Position numbers and translations under genes: made by a program. DNA of 6,871 nt from CAZZEX01 sp964653285 (GTDB lineage Bacteria > Chloroflexota > Anaerolineae > B4-G1). The notes beneath the pieces were generated by a model. That model did no database searches and had not been told where the DNA came from. It was given only the letters and a program-made list of their open reading frames with translations. Each line of letters opens with the position of its first letter. Position 1 is the stretch's first letter. Positions 5,029 through 6,871 of the stretch are shown piece after piece. The stretch is from assembly GCA_964653285.1 (NCBI GenBank), contig CAZZEX010000161.1:1-6871 (forward strand). The letters run 5' to 3'.

Positions 5029-6499
5029 CTGGCCCTGGCAGGTTGTGCGCCGGTTGGCCGAGGAGCGCGGGGTGCGAGTCTGGCTGGTGGGGGGCGCGGT
5101 ACGCGACGCGCTGCTGGAGCGGCCTGTACACGATTGGGACTTCGCCGTGGATCGGGACGCGCTAGGGCTGGCGCGGAGCGTGGCCGATGCACTGGGTGGG
5201 GCTTACTTCCCGCTGGACGCGGAGCGCGGTGCTGGTCGAGTCATATTGACGGCTGCGAATACCACCCGGCTGGAACTGGATTTCGCAGCCCTGCGTGCTG
5301 CCAGTCTGGAGGCCGATCTGGTCACGCGTGACTTCACCGTCAACGCACTGGCGCTGGACGAGGCGGGCACGTTAGTAGACCCGGCGGGCGGCAAGGCCGA
5401 CCTGGAAAACAGATGCGTCCGCGCCACGAACGAGCGGGCTTTCCGGGATGACCCGGTGCGGCTGCTGCGCGCGGTGCGGATGGAGGCCGAACTGGGCTTC
5501 GAGATTGAGTCACAGACGGCAGCCTGGCTCTATCGCGATGCGGCGCTATTGGCCCTCCCGACGGCCGAACGGGTGCGGGATGAGTTTGTACGTGCGCTCG
5601 CGATTCCGGGTGCGGCCACTCACTTGCAGCGCTTCGACGAATTCGGCCTGCTGCCCCACGTGGTGCCAGAACTGGAATCTCTCAAGGGCGTCACCCAGTC
5701 ACTGCCACATCGCTTCGACGTGTGGTGTCACACGTTGTTGACCGTGGACACAGTGGAGGGAGTCGTTGCTGTCGTCACGGGGCGGGAGGTCGGGTCGTGT
5801 GCTCTGGCAAGTGTTCCTCTCGCCGCCTGGGGGGACCTGGCGCGCGTGTTGAGCCAATTCGCTGACGACGTGATCGCGCACCTGGCGGTCGAGGTCAGCG
5901 GTGGGCGCGATCGAGCGCTGTTGCTCAAACTGGCGGTATTGTTGCACGACGTTGGTAAGCCCGAGACCTGGTCACAAGGAGAGGATGGTCGTATCCACTT
6001 TTACAATCACGAACCGGTGGGGGGGCGGATGGCGGCTGCGCGGCTGCAAAGGTTGCGTTTTAGCCGCGACGAAGTGAAGCGGGTGCGCGTGATGATTGGA
6101 CAGCACCTACGCCCGGCACACCTGGCTCGCGCCGAACGGGTCACCCGCCGTGCCGCGTACCGCTACTTTCGCGCCACAGGCGACGGCGGCGTCGAGGTCG
6201 TGCTGCTCGGTCTGGCCGACCACCTGGCGACCTGGGGGCCTAACCTTCAGGAGCGCCGCTGGACGCGACGGCTAGAGGTGGCGGAGACGTTGCTTACCCA
6301 CTACTTCGAGCGGCACGAGGAGACAGTAGCCCCACCGCCGCTGGTCACGGGCCACGACCTGATGGCGGAACTGGGGCTGGACCCCGGGCCGGAGATCGGA
6401 CGGCTGCTGGAGGCGCTGCGGGAGGCTCAGGCTGCCGGGGAGATTGAAACGCAGGATGAGGCATTAGCGCTGGCTGGGCGACTCTCGAATTCTACTTGA
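5006..6499 (+). CDS. cca: tRNA nucleotidyltransferase (class II CCA/CC-adding enzyme) with HD domain
   Basis: Adds all or part of the 3' CCA end to tRNAs using CTP and ATP; cytoplasmic. The 497-residue product starts with a class II nucleotidyltransferase head: VGGAVRD at 28-34, DWD metal ligands at 43-45, LELDFAAL with probable third carboxylate Asp92, and motif B RDFTVNALA at 108-116. It continues with DDPVRLLRAVRM at 148-159 and AERVRDEF at 187-194, both typical of the poly(A)/CCA polymerase family. The HD hydrolase domain has LLHDVGK at 312-318 and FYNHEPVGGRMA. Only about 15 residues join LDFAAL to motif B, so the long flexible loop of CCA-adding enzymes seems missing. ATG at 5006 has GGAGGT five bases upstream; an in-frame stop at 4985-4987 bars a much earlier start. 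The next gene is a tRNA lacking encoded CCA. The family is certain; CCA-, CC- or A-adding specificity is not. Confidence 0.93.
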   Translation: MTTVRLPDWPWQVVRRLAEERGVRVWLVGGAVRDALLERPVHDWDFAVDRDALGLARSVADALGGAYFPLDAERGAGRVILTAANTTRLELDFAALRAASLEADLVTRDFTVNALALDEAGTLVDPAGGKADLENRCVRATNERAFRDDPVRLLRAVRMEAELGFEIESQTAAWLYRDAALLALPTAERVRDEFVRALAIPGAATHLQRFDEFGLLPHVVPELESLKGVTQSLPHRFDVWCHTLLTVDTVEGVVAVVTGREVGSCALASVPLAAWGDLARVLSQFADDVIAHLAVEVSGGRDRALLLKLAVLLHDVGKPETWSQGEDGRIHFYNHEPVGGRMAAARLQRLRFSRDEVKRVRVMIGQHLRPAHLARAERVTRRAAYRYFRATGDGGVEVVLLGLADHLATWGPNLQERRWTRRLEVAETLLTHYFERHEETVAPPPLVTGHDLMAELGLDPGPEIGRLLEALREAQAAGEIETQDEALALAGRLSNST

Positions 6500-6524
6500 C
6501 AATCCACGCTGGTTAGGATAGAAT
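6496..6524 (+). promoter_or_regulatory. Sigma70-type promoter for tRNA-Phe
   Basis: TTGACA (6496-6501), a 17-base spacer and TAGAAT (6519-6524) form a near-consensus promoter. The TGA stop of cca (6497-6499) lies inside the -35 box. Predicted initiation around 6530-6532 is only one to three bases before the mature tRNA 5' end, so the precursor would have almost no 5' leader. Confidence 0.8.
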
Positions 6525-6532
6525 ACTGGTGC

Positions 6533-6606
6533 GCCGAGGTAGCTCAGCCTGGTAGAGCACCTGACTGAAAATCAGGGAGTCGACAGTTCAAATCTGTCCC
6601 TCGGCA
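6533..6606 (+). tRNA. tRNA-Phe (anticodon GAA)
   Basis: The cloverleaf is complete. The acceptor stem is GCCGAGG (6533-6539) with CCTCGGC (6599-6605), and the D stem GCTC (6542-6545) with GAGC (6555-6558). The anticodon stem is CCTGA (6560-6564) with TCAGG (6572-6576) around CTGAAAA, with anticodon GAA at 6567-6569. The variable loop has five bases. The T stem is GACAG/CTGTC around TTCAAAT. Discriminator A is at 6606. The next bases are CCTT, so CC is present by chance or relic but the terminal A is not encoded; nucleotidyltransferase action is needed. It has its own promoter and terminator. Confidence 0.97.
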
Positions 6607-6618
6607 CCTTAGGATAGA

Positions 6619-6642
6619 CCCGTCTGAAAAGGCGGGTTTTTT
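6619..6642 (+). terminator. Intrinsic terminator of tRNA-Phe
   Basis: CCCGTCT (6619-6625) pairs with AGGCGGG (6630-6636), seven pairs with one G-T wobble, around a GAAA tetraloop, followed by TTTTTT (6637-6642). It begins 13 bases after the tRNA discriminator base. Confidence 0.92.
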
Positions 6643-6649
6643 GCGTTTT

Positions 6650-6711
6650 CGCCCCACTTGGGGGTCAATTTTGGCCGATTTTGGGGCTTCACGCCCCACT
6701 TTGGGAAAGTG
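6650..6711. repeat. Degenerate GC-rich hairpin/direct-repeat segment
   Basis: CGCCCCACTT occurs at 6650-6659 and again at 6692-6701; ATTTTGG occurs at 6668-6674 and 6678-6684. Overlapping hairpins include CCCC/GGGG around ACTT (6652-6663), TGGGGC/GCCCCA (6682-6687 with 6693-6698) and CACTTT/AAAGTG around GGG (6697-6711). The minus-strand open frame across 6821-6609 carries a matching peptide repeat and looks like a by-product. It may be a decayed repeat unit; no function is evident. Confidence 0.45.
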
Positions 6712-6768
6712 AGTGACTGACACGAGGCCAAAGTGTTAACCTGACTCGATTTTTTATTTCGCGAGGTT

Positions 6769-6783
6769 TTGTCCACTGGACAA
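6769..6783. promoter_or_regulatory. Operator-like palindrome before the right-end gene
   Basis: TTGTCCACTGGACAA has perfect 7-bp arms around a central C. It lies in an AT-rich stretch 26 bases before the ATG at 6810, with AGGAGGAGGT in between, a usual place for a repressor site. No clear -35/-10 pair could be assigned around it, and no cognate regulator is in the window. Confidence 0.4.
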
Positions 6784-6809
6784 TAGATTTTCGCCCAGGA
6801 GGAGGTAAA

Positions 6810-6827
6810 ATGAAGAATCACGGATGA
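6810..6827 (+). CDS. Five-codon leader frame with strong ribosome binding site
   Basis: AGGAGGAGGT (6797-6806) precedes ATG at 6810, which opens MKNHG and ends at TGA 6825-6827. That stop overlaps the ATG at 6824 of the next frame as ATGA, the classic translational-coupling junction. The ribosome site is at proper distance for this frame but rather far (17 bases) from the downstream ATG. It could be a mini-leader, or show a frameshift or sequencing error at the start of one gene. Confidence 0.35.
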   Translation: MKNHG

Positions 6828-6871
6828 CGCGGGTATTGATGGGTGCGGCGAAGAGAGATTGGATGCTGGGA
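6824..6871 (+). CDS. Start of an unidentified gene (runs off the right edge)
   Basis: From ATG at 6824 the frame stays open to the window end, giving MTRVLMGAAKRDWMLG. Sixteen residues are too few to assign a family. The VLMGAAKRD segment slightly recalls the first strand and loop of P-loop GTPases of the cyclic 2,3-diphosphoglycerate synthetase type (VLIMGAAGRD), but the match stops after that and may be chance. Initiation would depend on coupling to the five-codon frame just upstream. It may be under control of the palindrome at 6769-6783. Confidence 0.4.
   Translation, partial: MTRVLMGAAKRDWMLG

Noticed and set aside
6609..6821. Minus-strand open frame of 70 codons with a repeated PKWG peptide
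   Set aside because: It runs through the tRNA terminator and a degenerate DNA repeat, which explains the peptide repeat; no family resemblance or good ribosome site.

Overview
This is a GC-rich bacterial window. It holds two divergent gene groups either side of a regulatory intergenic region (about 3061-3323), plus a tRNA locus at the right end. The organism cannot be fixed from this sequence. The GC-rich coding, clear sigma70-type promoters, a tRNA without an encoded CCA, and an intergenic palindrome with GTAGGGGC/GCCCCTAC ends are compatible with an environmental Chloroflexota (Anaerolineae-like) genome; that is an inference from general resemblance only.

Left half, minus strand, in transcription order: a GntR/HutC-type regulator (3060-2311), an aspartate-carbamoyltransferase-like protein (2251-1298), a second carbamoyltransferase of the N-acetylornithine/YgeW-like type (1215-229), and the first 66 codons of a carbamate kinase (200-1, running off the window). 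The gaps are 59, 82 and 28 nt and each downstream gene has its own good ribosome binding site. The group starts from a near-consensus promoter (TTGACA-17-TATACT) whose -10 lies inside a perfect 14-bp palindrome containing GTATATAC, the form expected for a HutC-type GntR operator. A stem-loop with a T-run overlaps the regulator's stop codon and may attenuate read-through into the enzyme genes. Two carbamoyltransferases plus carbamate kinase suggest a catabolic system: phosphorolysis of carbamoyl (ureido) compounds to carbamoyl phosphate, then ATP formation. The PyrB-like protein lacks residues needed for canonical aspartate carbamoyltransferase, so its substrate is probably something else. This operon is the most interesting part of the window.

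Right half, plus strand: a promoter (TTGACG-17-CATACT), then a 91-bp cloverleaf-like inverted-repeat element in the probable 5' leader, then a xylulokinase gene (xylB, 3324-4925). Next is a class II tRNA nucleotidyltransferase with an HD domain (5006-6499), which appears to lack the usual flexible loop before motif B. Its stop codon lies inside the -35 box of the promoter for a tRNA-Phe(GAA) gene (6533-6606), whose transcript ends in a standard intrinsic terminator. The last about 230 bases hold degenerate GC-rich hairpin repeats, a 15-bp operator-like palindrome, a strong ribosome binding site, a five-codon reading frame and the start of an unidentified gene joined to it by an ATGA overlap.
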